Assembly (NCBI GenBank): GCA_903835655.1
Contig: CAILNT010000009.1
Span: 1 to 47,855 of the forward strand
Length of the DNA stretch: 47,855 nucleotides
Reading direction: 5' to 3'
Origin: an uncultured Pseudomonadota bacterium
Lineage (GTDB): Bacteria > Pseudomonadota > Gammaproteobacteria > Burkholderiales > Thiobacillaceae
Part shown: positions 15,314 to 24,041 of the stretch, piece after piece
Position numbering within the stretch: the first letter of the stretch is position 1
How the letters are laid out: every line of letters starts with the position of its first letter
The notes under the pieces: generated by a model
Seen by the model: only the letters and a program-made list of their open reading frames with translations
Database searches by the model: none
What the model was told of the DNA's origin: nothing
Position numbers and translations under genes: made by a program

Positions 15314-16381
15314 TCACTTACCTTCGGGTTTCAATGCCTTGCGCAGTAGATGCGGCAGCAAGAGGTGCAAGGGCATGCGCAGCCAGTGGCTGCGCACGTA
15401 GAGCACGAAGGCTGCGGGCCGGGTAAGGAGGCCGCGACATTCCGCATGAGCACAGGCGAAGGCAGGCAGGAACAGGACGTCCATGACGGCGGCGGACAGG
15501 CTGCTCGGGCGTTCCGGGCAGTTTGCGATGGCCTCCTCGGGGACGGGGGTGTGCAGCAGGCGCCGCGCGTAGCGCAAGGCATAATACAGCGGGCGACCCA
15601 GGTTTAGTGTCCGCGCGCGCTCCAGCAGTCGCCCCCAGAAAGCCGGCTCGCCGCCATAGGCGCGCAACAGGGCGTCGAGATCGACCAGATCGCGCAGGCC
15701 GTGTTGCCACTCGCCTTCGTGGAACAGGTGGGTCGCGGAATGCAGCACCAGGTCGACGGGTGCCGGGATGGAGAAGCGGGGGAAACCCGGCAGCGGCGTC
15801 GACGCCGCCAGGATCAGCCCTGGCCGGGTCCTGCGCCGCGCACTCTCGGGCAGGAGGTTGTGATGCACGTCCAGCCAGGTCTGGCGGCGAATATGCTGCA
15901 TCGGCGGCAATTCGTGCATCCACTCGCGGAAGTAGCGCAGGTCGTAGGCGTCGTGCGGACTGCTGATCCAGCCGCCCAGCATCAGCGCCGCCTCGGTCGC
16001 ATCCAGTTGCGCACGCGGTAGCAGGAGGTCGATGTCGGTGAAGAGGCGGCCGGCAGCCGGGGGCAAATCCGCCGCGGCATAGGCCGCCCCCTTGAGCAGC
16101 ACCACGGGGCCTGCGATGCCCTCCAGGTCGCGAGAAAGCTGGGCGAGTTCCCAATGCACCGCGCGGCATTGCTGTTCGGCCAGCGTCAGCGCCGCTTCCA
16201 GGTGCCGCCACACGGCAGGCGGCAGCCGCTCGTGGAAGCCAGCCGCCCGCGCGCCCAAGCGTCCCAGCAGGCCGGCGGCACGCGCCTGGCGGACGACTTT
16301 GTCCCAGGTCCGGGCATCGAATCCCGCCATGGCGCGCGGTTCGCGCAGGGCGAGAAGGAAGGCCGCGCAGGCCGGGTTCAT
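15314..16381 (-). CDS. Nucleotidyltransferase-fold protein of the HprK-related cassette
   Basis: 355 residues from ATG 16381, which overlaps the previous stop (ATGA). Residues 93-120 hold VVLLKGAAYA and RLFTDIDLLLP, with the D-x-D pair (116, 118) of the minimal nucleotidyltransferase fold seen in the uncharacterised NTP_transf_5 family. Conserved HxxNL- and HxxHLF-like segments follow (DVHHNLLP, HSATHLFHEG). It may transfer a nucleotide to a protein or small molecule; the substrate is unknown. Tight coupling to the HprK-related kinase and the PqqD-like gene is the strongest clue to its role. Confidence 0.75.
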   Translation of the reverse strand: MNPACAAFLLALREPRAMAGFDARTWDKVVRQARAAGLLGRLGARAAGFHERLPPAVWRHLEAALTLAEQQCRAVHWELAQLSRDLEGIAGPVVLLKGAAYAAADLPPAAGRLFTDIDLLLPRAQLDATEAALMLGGWISSPHDAYDLRYFREWMHELPPMQHIRRQTWLDVHHNLLPESARRRTRPGLILAASTPLPGFPRFSIPAPVDLVLHSATHLFHEGEWQHGLRDLVDLDALLRAYGGEPAFWGRLLERARTLNLGRPLYYALRYARRLLHTPVPEEAIANCPERPSSLSAAVMDVLFLPAFACAHAECRGLLTRPAAFVLYVRSHWLRMPLHLLLPHLLRKALKPEGK

Positions 16382-17283
16382 GCGACCAGTTCCTCGAAGG
16401 CCGCGAGCGCATCTTCCAGGCGGGAATATTCGAAGTCCCAGCACGCGCAGGCATCGATCAAGGCGGCATTGAGCTCGAAGCCCAGTCGCCCCAGCAGACT
16501 GTAATTGAAGCCGTGAGTGGCTGCATGGATGAAGGCATCCGCCTTCGAGTGCCGGGTCAGCCGAGCCGTGGCCTCGGCGCGCCAGCGGGGAAAGACGATA
16601 TGGGCGGGGCGCGCCTTCTCGCCCATGCGCGCCACGCTAATCGGTGGCGGTCGCAAGTGGGCCACGGAGCCCTTGTGGGTATCCAGGGCGGTGTCGCCGA
16701 TCACGGCTTCCGGGAAAGCCTCGCGGATCAGGGCGATGGACTGGTTTTTCAGGCTGATCGGCCGAGCCAGCGGGACGATGTGGCCATCCTCGCGGTCGAT
16801 CAGGGTGATCTCGTCGGAGAGCAGGCGCCAGCCGGACAAGGCTAGGGCGGCGGTCAGCGTGCTTTTCCCCGCGCCCGGGTCGCCAGGCAGGATCACCGCG
16901 CGGCCACGCCGCTCCAGCACGGCGGCATGCAGCATCAGGTAATGCTGAGCGTAGCCCGCGATGCACCAGTTCATGCCCCACTCCAAAAGCGGGAAGGCAT
17001 GATTCAGGGGCAAGGGCTTGAACGGCGCGTGCTCGTCATGCCAGAAGTTACATTGCGGTTTGTAGCAGCGGCGTAGCCCGGCCACGGCATCGACGCGGAC
17101 ATGGAAATCGCGAAAGCCGTCCACCTCCAGGGGAAAATCCGGGTAGAGCCGTTCCAGGCCGCGCGCGACATCCTCGCGTCGGCTTCGGATCAGGAACCGG
17201 AACGGTCCGGTGCGCAGATCCAGTCCCAGCGCTAGCCGCCGGCGCAAGTCCCGCGCGGAAAGCAAGCCCAGGGTCAGCGCCAT
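16378..17283 (-). CDS. HprK-related kinase A
   Basis: 301 residues from ATG 17283. The central Walker A motif GDPGAGKST (134-142), followed by GWRLLSDEITLID with the Asp typical of the HPr kinase fold, places it with HprK-like P-loop kinases. The HPr-binding and regulatory features of true HprK are absent, and no ptsH or EIIA gene is nearby. From memory this matches the family called HprK-related kinase A, found with a PqqD-like protein and a nucleotidyltransferase. Its target is unknown. Its start overlaps the PqqD-like gene by 10 bases and its stop overlaps the next ATG. Confidence 0.82.
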   Translation of the reverse strand: MALTLGLLSARDLRRRLALGLDLRTGPFRFLIRSRREDVARGLERLYPDFPLEVDGFRDFHVRVDAVAGLRRCYKPQCNFWHDEHAPFKPLPLNHAFPLLEWGMNWCIAGYAQHYLMLHAAVLERRGRAVILPGDPGAGKSTLTAALALSGWRLLSDEITLIDREDGHIVPLARPISLKNQSIALIREAFPEAVIGDTALDTHKGSVAHLRPPPISVARMGEKARPAHIVFPRWRAEATARLTRHSKADAFIHAATHGFNYSLLGRLGFELNAALIDACACWDFEYSRLEDALAAFEELVA

Positions 17284-17534
17284 GTCAGGAAGTCGATCTT
17301 CACAAGCGCCCGCAGGATGGCTTCCAGATCCTGCGCATCGAGCCCGCAAGCGTCGGCCAGGGCTGCGCTCTCCACTTCGCCGTCCCGCAACAACTGCGTC
17401 AGAACGCTGCCGGCGGGCTCCGAGAGGCGATGCGTGTCATTGGCGAGGGCATGATGGAAGACGTATTCGTCCTCCCAGCGGCGCCAGGCGAGGTCGGCCG
17501 CGTCGGCAATGCGCCAGAAGCGTGGGGCTTTCAC
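17274..17534 (-). CDS. PqqD-like protein of the HPr-rel-A type
   Basis: 86 residues starting at GTG 17534, 2 bases after the hslV stop. The PqqD winged-helix pattern is clear: WEDEYVFHHALANDTHRLSEPAGSVL, then a helical ALADACGL and a C-terminal LVKIDFLTW. PqqD-family proteins bind peptide substrates for modifying enzymes (RRE domains). No radical-SAM enzyme or evident precursor peptide is adjacent, so here it may present a protein to the HprK-related kinase or the nucleotidyltransferase. That is inference from gene order. Confidence 0.75.
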   Translation of the reverse strand: MKAPRFWRIADAADLAWRRWEDEYVFHHALANDTHRLSEPAGSVLTQLLRDGEVESAALADACGLDAQDLEAILRALVKIDFLTWR

Positions 17535-17536
17535 GC

Positions 17537-18073
17537 CTACTCCAGCGTTTCGATGAGGAGGTTGCGATTGGTGTAGATGCACAGATCGGCGGCGATGCCC
17601 AGCGCTGCGCGCACGATGGCCTCCGGCGCCAGATCGGTGTGTTCCAGCAGGGCGCGCGCGGCCGATTGCGCATAGGGGCCGCCGCTGCCGATGGCGGCGA
17701 TGCCAAACTCGGGCTCCAGCACGTCGCCCGCCCCGGTGATGATCAGGGTACTGACGCGGTCCGCCACTGCCAGCATGGCCTCGAGGCGGCGCAGCATGCG
17801 ATCGGTGCGCCAGTCCTTGGCCAGCTCCACGGCGCTGCGCACCAGATTTCCCTGATGCTTCTCCAGTTTGGCCTCGAAGCGTTCGAACAGGGTGAAGGCA
17901 TCGGCCGTGCCACCGGCGAATCCGGCCAGGATGCGGTCCTGGTAGAGCTTGCGTACCTTGCGGGCGCTGGACTTAATGACGATGTTGCCGAGCGTGACCT
18001 GGCCGTCGCCGCCGATGACCACGTCCTCGCCGCGACGCACTGAAATAATGGTGGTGCCATGAAATTGTTCCAT
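17537..18073 (-). CDS. hslV: ATP-dependent protease peptidase subunit HslV
   Basis: 178 residues from ATG 18073. HslV is the threonine peptidase of the HslUV two-component protease. MEQFHG precedes TTIISVRR, so processing exposes Thr7 as the nucleophile. [29 protein letters not shown] and the late [14 protein letters not shown] are standard signatures. The frame stays open upstream but the extra 40 residues have no HslV homology. The partner ATPase hslU, normally immediately downstream, is absent: a PqqD-like/HprK-related/nucleotidyltransferase set occupies that place. Confidence 0.95.
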   Translation of the reverse strand: MEQFHGTTIISVRRGEDVVIGGDGQVTLGNIVIKSSARKVRKLYQDRILAGFAGGTADAFTLFERFEAKLEKHQGNLVRSAVELAKDWRTDRMLRRLEAMLAVADRVSTLIITGAGDVLEPEFGIAAIGSGGPYAQSAARALLEHTDLAPEAIVRAALGIAADLCIYTNRNLLIETLE

Positions 18074-18216
18074 GTCAGTTCCGCACGACTGTTCCGAAGG
18101 CCTCCCCCCCTGGGGGGTGAGGCAGGGCATACGTGGCGCACTGCGCAGCGCCTCTCGAACGACCCCGCTGGACAGCCGGGCCTCCACGAGCATGCGAGTC
18201 GGTGGGCCGTTTCATT

Positions 18217-19332
18217 TCAGACCCGGGTACGAGCGTGTACGGGGGCGAACTGACTGGCGCCGACGACCTTCAACAGCGTATTGACCATCTCGTTGCCTTC
18301 TCTGAAGTGGATCGTGCGCTGGCCCACACCCAGGTGAATCAGGGTTTCCAGCAGGAGGCCGACGGCGGCGAAATCGATGCGCGGAACCTGGGAAAGGTCG
18401 ATGTCGATCTGCTTGCGTCCCACAGCATAACGCGACAATTCCCCCAGCGTGATCTCGCAACCAGGCCCGAGTACGCCGGACAGGTGGAAAACCGCAGCCG
18501 ATGCCGCACCCTGCCCTGCCATGCCGGCCCCGCCAGGAAGCGCCAGCGGCGGCCGAAAAGCGGGCGGCGAGCGTTCAAAGGAGACGGCGTAGGCGGCGGC
18601 CACTTCCTCGAAATCGGCCTCCTTGCCTTGCAGCCGCAAAACGGCCAGCCACAGCAACCAGCCGGCTTCGCCGAGCCGGCCACCTTGATGCGCCGCCCCC
18701 AGTCGCACGGCAAACCCCGCGCCGCCGATCAATTCCAGCGGTCTGGACATGCCCTCGACCTGATCCAGTGTGGCGAGCATGGACCGGGCCGCGGCATCCC
18801 CCGGCGCCGGACAGCGGCTGACTTCGACACGGACGAAGGGCGCGTCTCGCGCGTCCTGGAGAAAACGTTGCAACCTCAGCTGCTCGGCGCCGCCGAATTT
18901 TTCTCCGTAGCTCATCAGTGGTACGGATAGCGCCGCCACCTGCAACTGGCCGCGTGGCGCCCAAGTAGGGGGGGAACGCTCGAATTTCACCGCGAAATCC
19001 ACGGCGGCATCCTCGAAAGCTTCGGGCTGCTTGCTGGCTTCATAGAGGTCGAACAACATGAACCAGGGCAGCGGGTCGGTATTGTCCGGATGCTCGAGCA
19101 GATAACGATTGAGCAGCGCAGCGGCCTCACCGACCTTGCCGTTGGCGTAGAGCACGGCAGCTTCCTCGAACTCCTGCACCAGCCCTCCTCTGGTTTCCTG
19201 TACTTCGATCCCTACCTCGCGGGAGGCCGCATCCACCAGCGTATAGGTCGGCCCGGAGGCGAACTCATGCTGCCCCTCCCTGAGAAAGGCCATCAGGTCT
19301 TCGGGCTTGTCCTTGCGAAAGAATGAGAACAC
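18217..19332 (-). CDS. STAS-domain protein with TPR-like N-terminal part
   Basis: 371 residues from GTG 19332; the protein begins VFSFFRKDKPEDLMAFL, and no better start gives this conserved-looking beginning. Residues about 60-130 are helical and TPR-like (EEAAVLYANGKVGEAAALLNRYLLEHP). The C-terminal 100 residues form a STAS/SpoIIAA-like domain (HLSGVLGPGCEITLGEL, then IDIDLSQVPRIDFAAVGLLLETL). A duplicated FERSPP-containing stretch suggests internal repetition. It has no recognisable phosphorylatable DSSG motif. It is probably a cytosolic partner-binding or regulatory protein; its role is unknown. Confidence 0.65.
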   Translation of the reverse strand: MFSFFRKDKPEDLMAFLREGQHEFASGPTYTLVDAASREVGIEVQETRGGLVQEFEEAAVLYANGKVGEAAALLNRYLLEHPDNTDPLPWFMLFDLYEASKQPEAFEDAAVDFAVKFERSPPTWAPRGQLQVAALSVPLMSYGEKFGGAEQLRLQRFLQDARDAPFVRVEVSRCPAPGDAAARSMLATLDQVEGMSRPLELIGGAGFAVRLGAAHQGGRLGEAGWLLWLAVLRLQGKEADFEEVAAAYAVSFERSPPAFRPPLALPGGAGMAGQGAASAAVFHLSGVLGPGCEITLGELSRYAVGRKQIDIDLSQVPRIDFAAVGLLLETLIHLGVGQRTIHFREGNEMVNTLLKVVGASQFAPVHARTRV

Positions 19333-19396
19333 GGAGGCGGGCCAGGTGGAACGGCGAGCCACGATAGTAGAGCCGGCATGCGGCAGCGGCAAGCGC

Positions 19397-19615
19397 TCAA
19401 GGCACGGGATCGTGCCCACCCGGGTGCCAGGGATGGCAGCGTAAGACCCGGCGCAGCGCCATCCAGCTTCCCCTGAGCGCACCATGTCTTGCCACCGCCT
19501 CGTGCGCATAGTGCGAACAAGTCGGGGTGAATCGGCACTGATTGCCGATGAATGGGGAAAGCAGCAGTTGGTAGCCGCGGATCAGGCCGATGAGCAAACG
19601 TTGCGCCAGGTTCAT
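19397..19615 (-). CDS. yidD: Membrane protein insertion efficiency factor YidD
   Basis: 72 residues. The signature ([44 protein letters not shown]), with its three conserved cysteines, is that of YidD, a small peripheral membrane protein that helps YidC-dependent insertion. Usually it lies in rpmH-rnpA-yidD-yidC; here it is detached and overlaps the stop of mobA by ATGA, so the two are translationally coupled. Confidence 0.92.
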   Translation of the reverse strand: MNLAQRLLIGLIRGYQLLLSPFIGNQCRFTPTCSHYAHEAVARHGALRGSWMALRRVLRCHPWHPGGHDPVP

Positions 19616-20235
19616 GCAAATCCCCTGCGGCGGTAGCGCTGTTTCAGGCGCTCCGCGGTACGCAGGTCGTCCGGCGTATTCACATTGAGAAAGGCATAGG
19701 GGTCTTCCCGGAACGCCACGGTATCGATAACCTGCGTCGCCTGCCAGGCACGTACCTGGCGCCCGCCGGCGCGCACGAAGTCATCCAGGTCGCGCAGCAA
19801 GGAACGGTGCATCAACATGACGGCATAGTGGCTGCCGGTTTCATCGGCGGCCCTGACCAGGTTCATGCCGTAGCTTACCGCCTGGGCATGCAGCCGCGCG
19901 GCGAGATCCAGGGGCAGGAAGGGGGTATCGCAAGGCACCGTGAGCAGCCAATCCTGCTGCGCGGTCTGAGCCGCCGCGAGTAGTCCGGCCAGCGGCCCCA
20001 GGTTGCCCGGAAGGTGGTCGGCCACCACGGTGTGGCCCAGGGCCGCGTAATCGGCGAGGTTGCGGTTGGCGCTGACCAGCACCTCGGCGACAAAGCCCCG
20101 AAGCCGCTCCGCCACCCAGGCTGCAAGCGGCCGCTCGCCCAGCCGGATCAAACCCTTGTCCTCGCCCCTGAAGCGACGCGCCAGCCCGCCCGCAAGGATG
20201 ACCGCTGTGACCGGAGTCGGCGTCGCCAGTTTCAT
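19612..20235 (-). CDS. mobA: Molybdenum cofactor guanylyltransferase
   Basis: 207 residues from ATG 20235. MobA transfers GMP to molybdopterin to make the bis-MGD cofactor of enzymes such as nitrate reductases and formate dehydrogenases. The nucleotide-binding signature [21 protein letters not shown] is complete, and [13 protein letters not shown] carries the catalytic Asp. NVNTPDDL near the C-terminus is also typical. It overlaps the upstream GT39-like gene and the downstream yidD by four bases each. It fits with the nitrate transporter a few kilobases away, though the two are not in one operon. Confidence 0.93.
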   Translation of the reverse strand: MKLATPTPVTAVILAGGLARRFRGEDKGLIRLGERPLAAWVAERLRGFVAEVLVSANRNLADYAALGHTVVADHLPGNLGPLAGLLAAAQTAQQDWLLTVPCDTPFLPLDLAARLHAQAVSYGMNLVRAADETGSHYAVMLMHRSLLRDLDDFVRAGGRQVRAWQATQVIDTVAFREDPYAFLNVNTPDDLRTAERLKQRYRRRGFA

Positions 20236-21770
20236 CGCGCAAGATAATAGAGTCGGTAACGCTGTTTGTTCTGGCGCGGGCGGGCGCCTTCCCAGCGCGG
20301 CTTGCTGTCCGTCGTGGCTTTGTGATCCGCATCGGCCAGCAACCAGGGGCAATTCGAGTCGTTCTTCGGATGCAGGTGGTAGCGCAGCATAACGCGCATG
20401 GCCGGGTCGGTATCGATCTTGAGGCACGCACCCACCGGCAGGTGCCGCCCCATGTCCGCGATCAACGGTTTGTAGCCCCAGCCGGCTTCCAGCCAGGGGC
20501 GAAACAGTGCGATCAGCAGGGTCCAGACCAGCACCATGCCGCTCGCCCAGACCAATACGGGCCGGGTCTTCGCGCGTGGAAACAGGGGAATCGCCAGAAG
20601 CCAGAGCGCACTGGCGCTCAAGGCCAGAAACTGGCTGCGCACGGGCACCAGGCCTGGACGATGGGAAGGGGTGAGGGACACCATATGTGCCGCCAGTCTC
20701 GCCGGCATCCCCCACTCCATAGCGGAAAAATAGGTCCAGAAGGCAAACACAAAAAACAGGAAGGTGACCACGCCGAACCAGTAGAACGCCTGGGCGGCAC
20801 CGCGCTTCATACGATCCACGCCATGCACCGCCAACAGGGCCAGCGGGGGCAGCAGCGGCAACAGGGCGCCGTCACGCGTCCAGGAAGGCCCCAGGGTGGC
20901 CAGCATCGCGGCGAGCAGGGCGAGCAGGGGAAGGTGCAATTCCTGGGCGCGGCCCAGTCGCCGGTGCTCGTGCCAGAGCGCGACCAGCGCAAGGGGCCAG
21001 AGCGGCCAGGCGAACCAGGGCAGTTCCGAATAAGCGCGAACCGAGCCCATGCCCGAGGTCAGGCGCTGCGGGCCGTGCCAGCGCAGCCAGGCGTCGAGCT
21101 GTCCGTTGCCGTGGAGCGCCAGCACGGCAACGGCGGCGATCGCCGCCGCCAGCGCAAGTCCAAGTCCCAGGGTGCGGAAATACTCCGGGCGGCGCCAATG
21201 CGGGGAGACCAGGGGCAGGAACAGCAGCGCCATGCCCGCGATCAGGTCGGGTACACCCCGCAGACCCAGGAACAGGGCAGCCAGGGCAAGTCCGCTGAGC
21301 ACGCCCCCCGTGCGCGAGGCGTCGCGCCCGTGGGCGACACCGGCCAGCAGCGCCGACCAGGCCGCGAGTTGCGCGGTTTCAGGCGCCATGGCATGCATGC
21401 GCAGCATCAGCCCGAAACAGCCCAGCAAGGCCAACACCAGGGTTGCCCCAAAGCCGGCACCATACAGACGGCGCGCGGCCAACGCGGTGAACCCCATGGC
21501 AGCCAGCGTGAACCCGCCGCTGGCCAGACGAGCCCCGTCCTGAAGATTCATCCAGGGGGCGCCGAGTCTCGCCAGCAATGCCGCGGCCCAGGCGTACAAG
21601 GGTGCGGGTGCGGCCCAGGCACGGGCCAGATCGGGGACGGCATCCAGAATCGGTGCCAGCGCCAGCGCTTCGTCCGGCTTCCAGGCGTCACGGCCGGTCA
21701 ATCCAAAGAACGCCCAGAAGGTGACCAGCAGCAGCAGCCAGAGCTGCTTGGCGGGTGCCGCGGCGTTCAT
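20232..21770 (-). CDS. Polytopic membrane protein, GT39/ArnT-like glycosyltransferase
   Basis: 512 residues from ATG 21770. About ten to twelve hydrophobic segments, with RDAWKPDEALALAP in the first periplasmic loop; an acidic D/E motif at this place is the hallmark of GT-C enzymes such as ArnT and protein mannosyltransferases. They transfer a sugar from a polyprenyl-phosphate donor at the periplasmic face. The C-terminal 90 residues (CLKIDTDPAMRVML...) are soluble. Acceptor and sugar are unknown. It overlaps mobA by ATGA. Confidence 0.72.
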   Translation of the reverse strand: MNAAAPAKQLWLLLLVTFWAFFGLTGRDAWKPDEALALAPILDAVPDLARAWAAPAPLYAWAAALLARLGAPWMNLQDGARLASGGFTLAAMGFTALAARRLYGAGFGATLVLALLGCFGLMLRMHAMAPETAQLAAWSALLAGVAHGRDASRTGGVLSGLALAALFLGLRGVPDLIAGMALLFLPLVSPHWRRPEYFRTLGLGLALAAAIAAVAVLALHGNGQLDAWLRWHGPQRLTSGMGSVRAYSELPWFAWPLWPLALVALWHEHRRLGRAQELHLPLLALLAAMLATLGPSWTRDGALLPLLPPLALLAVHGVDRMKRGAAQAFYWFGVVTFLFFVFAFWTYFSAMEWGMPARLAAHMVSLTPSHRPGLVPVRSQFLALSASALWLLAIPLFPRAKTRPVLVWASGMVLVWTLLIALFRPWLEAGWGYKPLIADMGRHLPVGACLKIDTDPAMRVMLRYHLHPKNDSNCPWLLADADHKATTDSKPRWEGARPRQNKQRYRLYYLAR

Positions 21771-21795
21771 GCTCTTACAACGTTCACGGTCTGAA

Positions 21796-21821
21796 ACAAA
21801 AAAGGCAGCCTCGGCTGCCTT
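21796..21821 (-). terminator. Intrinsic terminator of rpmE
   Basis: AAGGCAGC / GCTGCCTT stem with a 4-base loop, running on the minus strand into TTTTTTGTTTC, 20 bases after the rpmE stop. Confidence 0.9.
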
Positions 21822-21840
21822 AGTCCCAAGTCGGAGTCGA

Positions 21841-22047
21841 TCACCTCTTGAGGCCGTACTTCTGGCGGAATTTCTCGACCCGGCCGGCGGTGTCGACGAT
21901 CTTCTGCTTGCCGGTATAGAAGGGGTGGCAGGCGGAACAGACTTCCACATGCAGCGCTTTCTTCATGGTGGAACGCGTGGTGAAGACGCTGCCGCAACTG
22001 CAAGTCACGGAGATGTCGTTGTATTCGGGATGGATGCCGGCTTTCAT
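21841..22047 (-). CDS. rpmE: 50S ribosomal protein bL31 (zinc-binding form)
   Basis: 68 residues, the usual bL31 length. Starts MKAGIHPEY and contains C16, C18, C37 and C40 ([19 protein letters not shown]), the full zinc-ligand set of the C+ form. No cysteine-free paralogue is seen in the window. ATG 22047 is preceded by AGGTCCTCC. It is followed by a strong terminator and acts as a single gene. Confidence 0.97.
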   Translation of the reverse strand: MKAGIHPEYNDISVTCSCGSVFTTRSTMKKALHVEVCSACHPFYTGKQKIVDTAGRVEKFRQKYGLKR

Positions 22048-22136
22048 GAGGAGGACCTAGGCTGAGAACTTGGAAAGCGTGGGATTATCCGCCAAATCTC
22101 CCTTCCAGGCAAACCGTGGATGCGGCCGCATCGACA

Positions 22137-22928
22137 TCACGCCGCATGCTTCAGATGTTTCTGGTACAGGAAGGCCAGCACTTGGCTGCGCAGGTGATGG
22201 TAGCGCGGCTCCACGGCGAGACTCAGACGGTCACGCGGGCGCGGCAGGTCGACGTCCAGGATTTCGCCTATGGTCGCCGCCGGCCCGTTGGTCATCATGA
22301 CGATGCGATCGGAGAGCAGGACGGCCTCATCGACATCGTGGGTGACCATCAAGGTGGTGGCCTTCGTTTCCTGGACGATGCGCATGAGCTCGTCCTGCAA
22401 GCCGGCGCGGGTGAGCGCATCGAGCGCGCCGAAAGGTTCGTCCAGCAGCAGCACCTTGGGCTCCATCGCCAGGGCACGGGCGATGCCGACGCGCTGCTTC
22501 ATGCCGCCTGAGATTTCATTGGGGTGCTTGGCGCTCGCGTGGGAGAGGCCCACCAGCTCGATGGCGGCCTGGGTGCGTTCCCTTAGCCTGGACTTGGGCT
22601 CCCTGGCGCCGAACACCCTTTCCACCGCCAGGTAGACGTTGCCGAAGCAGGTGAGCCAGGGCAGCAGGCTGTGGTTCTGGAAGACCACGCCGCGTTCCGG
22701 CCCGGGCCCCTTGATTTCCTTTTCCGCAAGCAACAGGACACCCTCCGTGGCTGTAGCAAGACCCGCGACCAGGTTGAGCAGCGTGGACTTGCCGCACCCG
22801 GAGTGGCCGATCAGGCTGATGAACTCGCCTTGCCCGACCCGGAGATTGATGTCGGTCAGCGCGGTGAATTTTCCCTTCTTGGTGTCGAACACCATCCTGG
22901 CGTGCTCGATGTGCAAATAGTTGTGCAT
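22137..22928 (-). CDS. nrtD: Nitrate/nitrite-type ABC transporter ATP-binding protein
   Basis: 263 residues from ATG 22928. Walker A GHSGCGKST, signature EISGGMKQRVGIARALAMEPKVLLLDEPFGALDALTR (signature, Walker B and D-loop in line) and the H-loop in MVTHDVDEA. It starts 11 bases after the permease stop. The closest families are NrtC/NrtD, CmpD and SsuB/TauB-type ATPases; nitrate specificity comes from the binding protein and leader upstream. It lacks the C-terminal NrtA-like domain of cyanobacterial NrtC, so it corresponds to NrtD. Confidence 0.88.
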   Translation of the reverse strand: MHNYLHIEHARMVFDTKKGKFTALTDINLRVGQGEFISLIGHSGCGKSTLLNLVAGLATATEGVLLLAEKEIKGPGPERGVVFQNHSLLPWLTCFGNVYLAVERVFGAREPKSRLRERTQAAIELVGLSHASAKHPNEISGGMKQRVGIARALAMEPKVLLLDEPFGALDALTRAGLQDELMRIVQETKATTLMVTHDVDEAVLLSDRIVMMTNGPAATIGEILDVDLPRPRDRLSLAVEPRYHHLRSQVLAFLYQKHLKHAA

Positions 22929-22939
22929 GGCGGTGCCCT

Positions 22940-23923
22940 TCACTCGTAATTGAACCGGTTCGCGACCATCACCAGGGCTTGTTCCAGCAGCAGGCCGGTG
23001 AAGCCGACGATGAAGATGGCGATCAGGATGTGCTCGACGTTGAGGTTGTTCCATTCGTCCCACACCCAGAAGCCCAGGCCTGTGCCACCGGTGAGCATCT
23101 CGGCGGCGACGATTACCAGCCAGGCCACGCCGATGGAGAGTCGGATCCCGGTCATCAGATGGGGCAGCACCGACGGGAACAGGATACGGGTGAATATCGT
23201 CCATTCCGACAAGTTCAGCACCCGCGCCACGTTGAGATAATCCTGCGGTACGCGGGAGACCCCGGCTGCGGTATTGAGAATGATCGGCCAGATGCTGGAG
23301 ATGAAGATAACCCAGAGAGAAGCTGGTTCGGTTTGCTTGAATACGTACAGGCCGATGGGCAGCCAGGCGAGCGGCGACACCGGGCGCAGCAGACTGATGA
23401 CGGGAGCGACCATGGCGGCCAGGAAGGCGAAACGGCCGATCAGGAAGCCGGCGGGTATGCCGACCAGGGCGGCCAGTCCGAAGCCGGCGCCGACGCGGTA
23501 GAGCGAATGCAGGATGTTCCAGCCTATGCCCTTGTCATTGGGGCCTTTGTCGTAGAACGGATCCGCAAACAGGATTTTCGCGGATTCCCAGGTCTTGGCC
23601 GGGCCCGGCAGCCCGTGTTCGCCACCGCTGCTGGAAACGATCTGCCAGAGCAGGATGAACAAGGCCATGCCCAGCAAGGGCGGGAGGGCTGCACGGAAGA
23701 ATTTGCCGACCGCCTCACCGAAGGCCTGGCCGCGTTCGGATTCCCACATCGGCGTCTTCCTTCCCTGGGGGAGGGCGCCGGCCTCGGCCCCGCGCTGCGG
23801 ATTGGTCTGGCTGTTTTTCCTTTCCCCCAGCCCCGGAGGGGGAGGAGGAGAGACGACCGGCGACGGTGGGGTGACTGGGGAATTCATGCTGTAATGGGTC
23901 TCGTTGAAAGTCACTGCGCTCAT
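22940..23923 (-). CDS. nrtB: Nitrate-type ABC transporter permease with Pro-rich N-terminal extension
   Basis: 327 residues. Residues about 60-327 are a typical NrtB/SsuC-type permease of six membrane helices with the EAA-like loop (AAGVSRVPQDYLNVARVLNLSEW). The first 58 residues are an unusual Pro/Gly-rich extension (PPSPVVSPPPPPGLGERKN). The DNA there resembles GC-rich intergenic repeats found nearby (about 23940 and 38460). ATG 23923 has an AGGAG at ideal distance; ATG 23749 (MWESERGQ) also has a GGAAGG and would remove the extension. Both starts are possible. Confidence 0.88.
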   Translation of the reverse strand: MSAVTFNETHYSMNSPVTPPSPVVSPPPPPGLGERKNSQTNPQRGAEAGALPQGRKTPMWESERGQAFGEAVGKFFRAALPPLLGMALFILLWQIVSSSGGEHGLPGPAKTWESAKILFADPFYDKGPNDKGIGWNILHSLYRVGAGFGLAALVGIPAGFLIGRFAFLAAMVAPVISLLRPVSPLAWLPIGLYVFKQTEPASLWVIFISSIWPIILNTAAGVSRVPQDYLNVARVLNLSEWTIFTRILFPSVLPHLMTGIRLSIGVAWLVIVAAEMLTGGTGLGFWVWDEWNNLNVEHILIAIFIVGFTGLLLEQALVMVANRFNYE

Positions 23924-24041
23924 GGCGGACTCCTGATTTCTCTCCCCTCGCCCGCAACCGGGGCAAGCGGAGACTGGGTGGGCGTTTAGCCTGGTCGGTT
24001 GCTTGGTCGTTCCACCAGAGACGCTGGGGGAGGGGGCTGGC

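Noticed and set aside
20322-21794. 490-codon plus frame opposite the GT39-like gene
   Set aside because: Gln/Gly/Arg-rich shadow without motifs. The minus strand has clear membrane helices and coupled starts.
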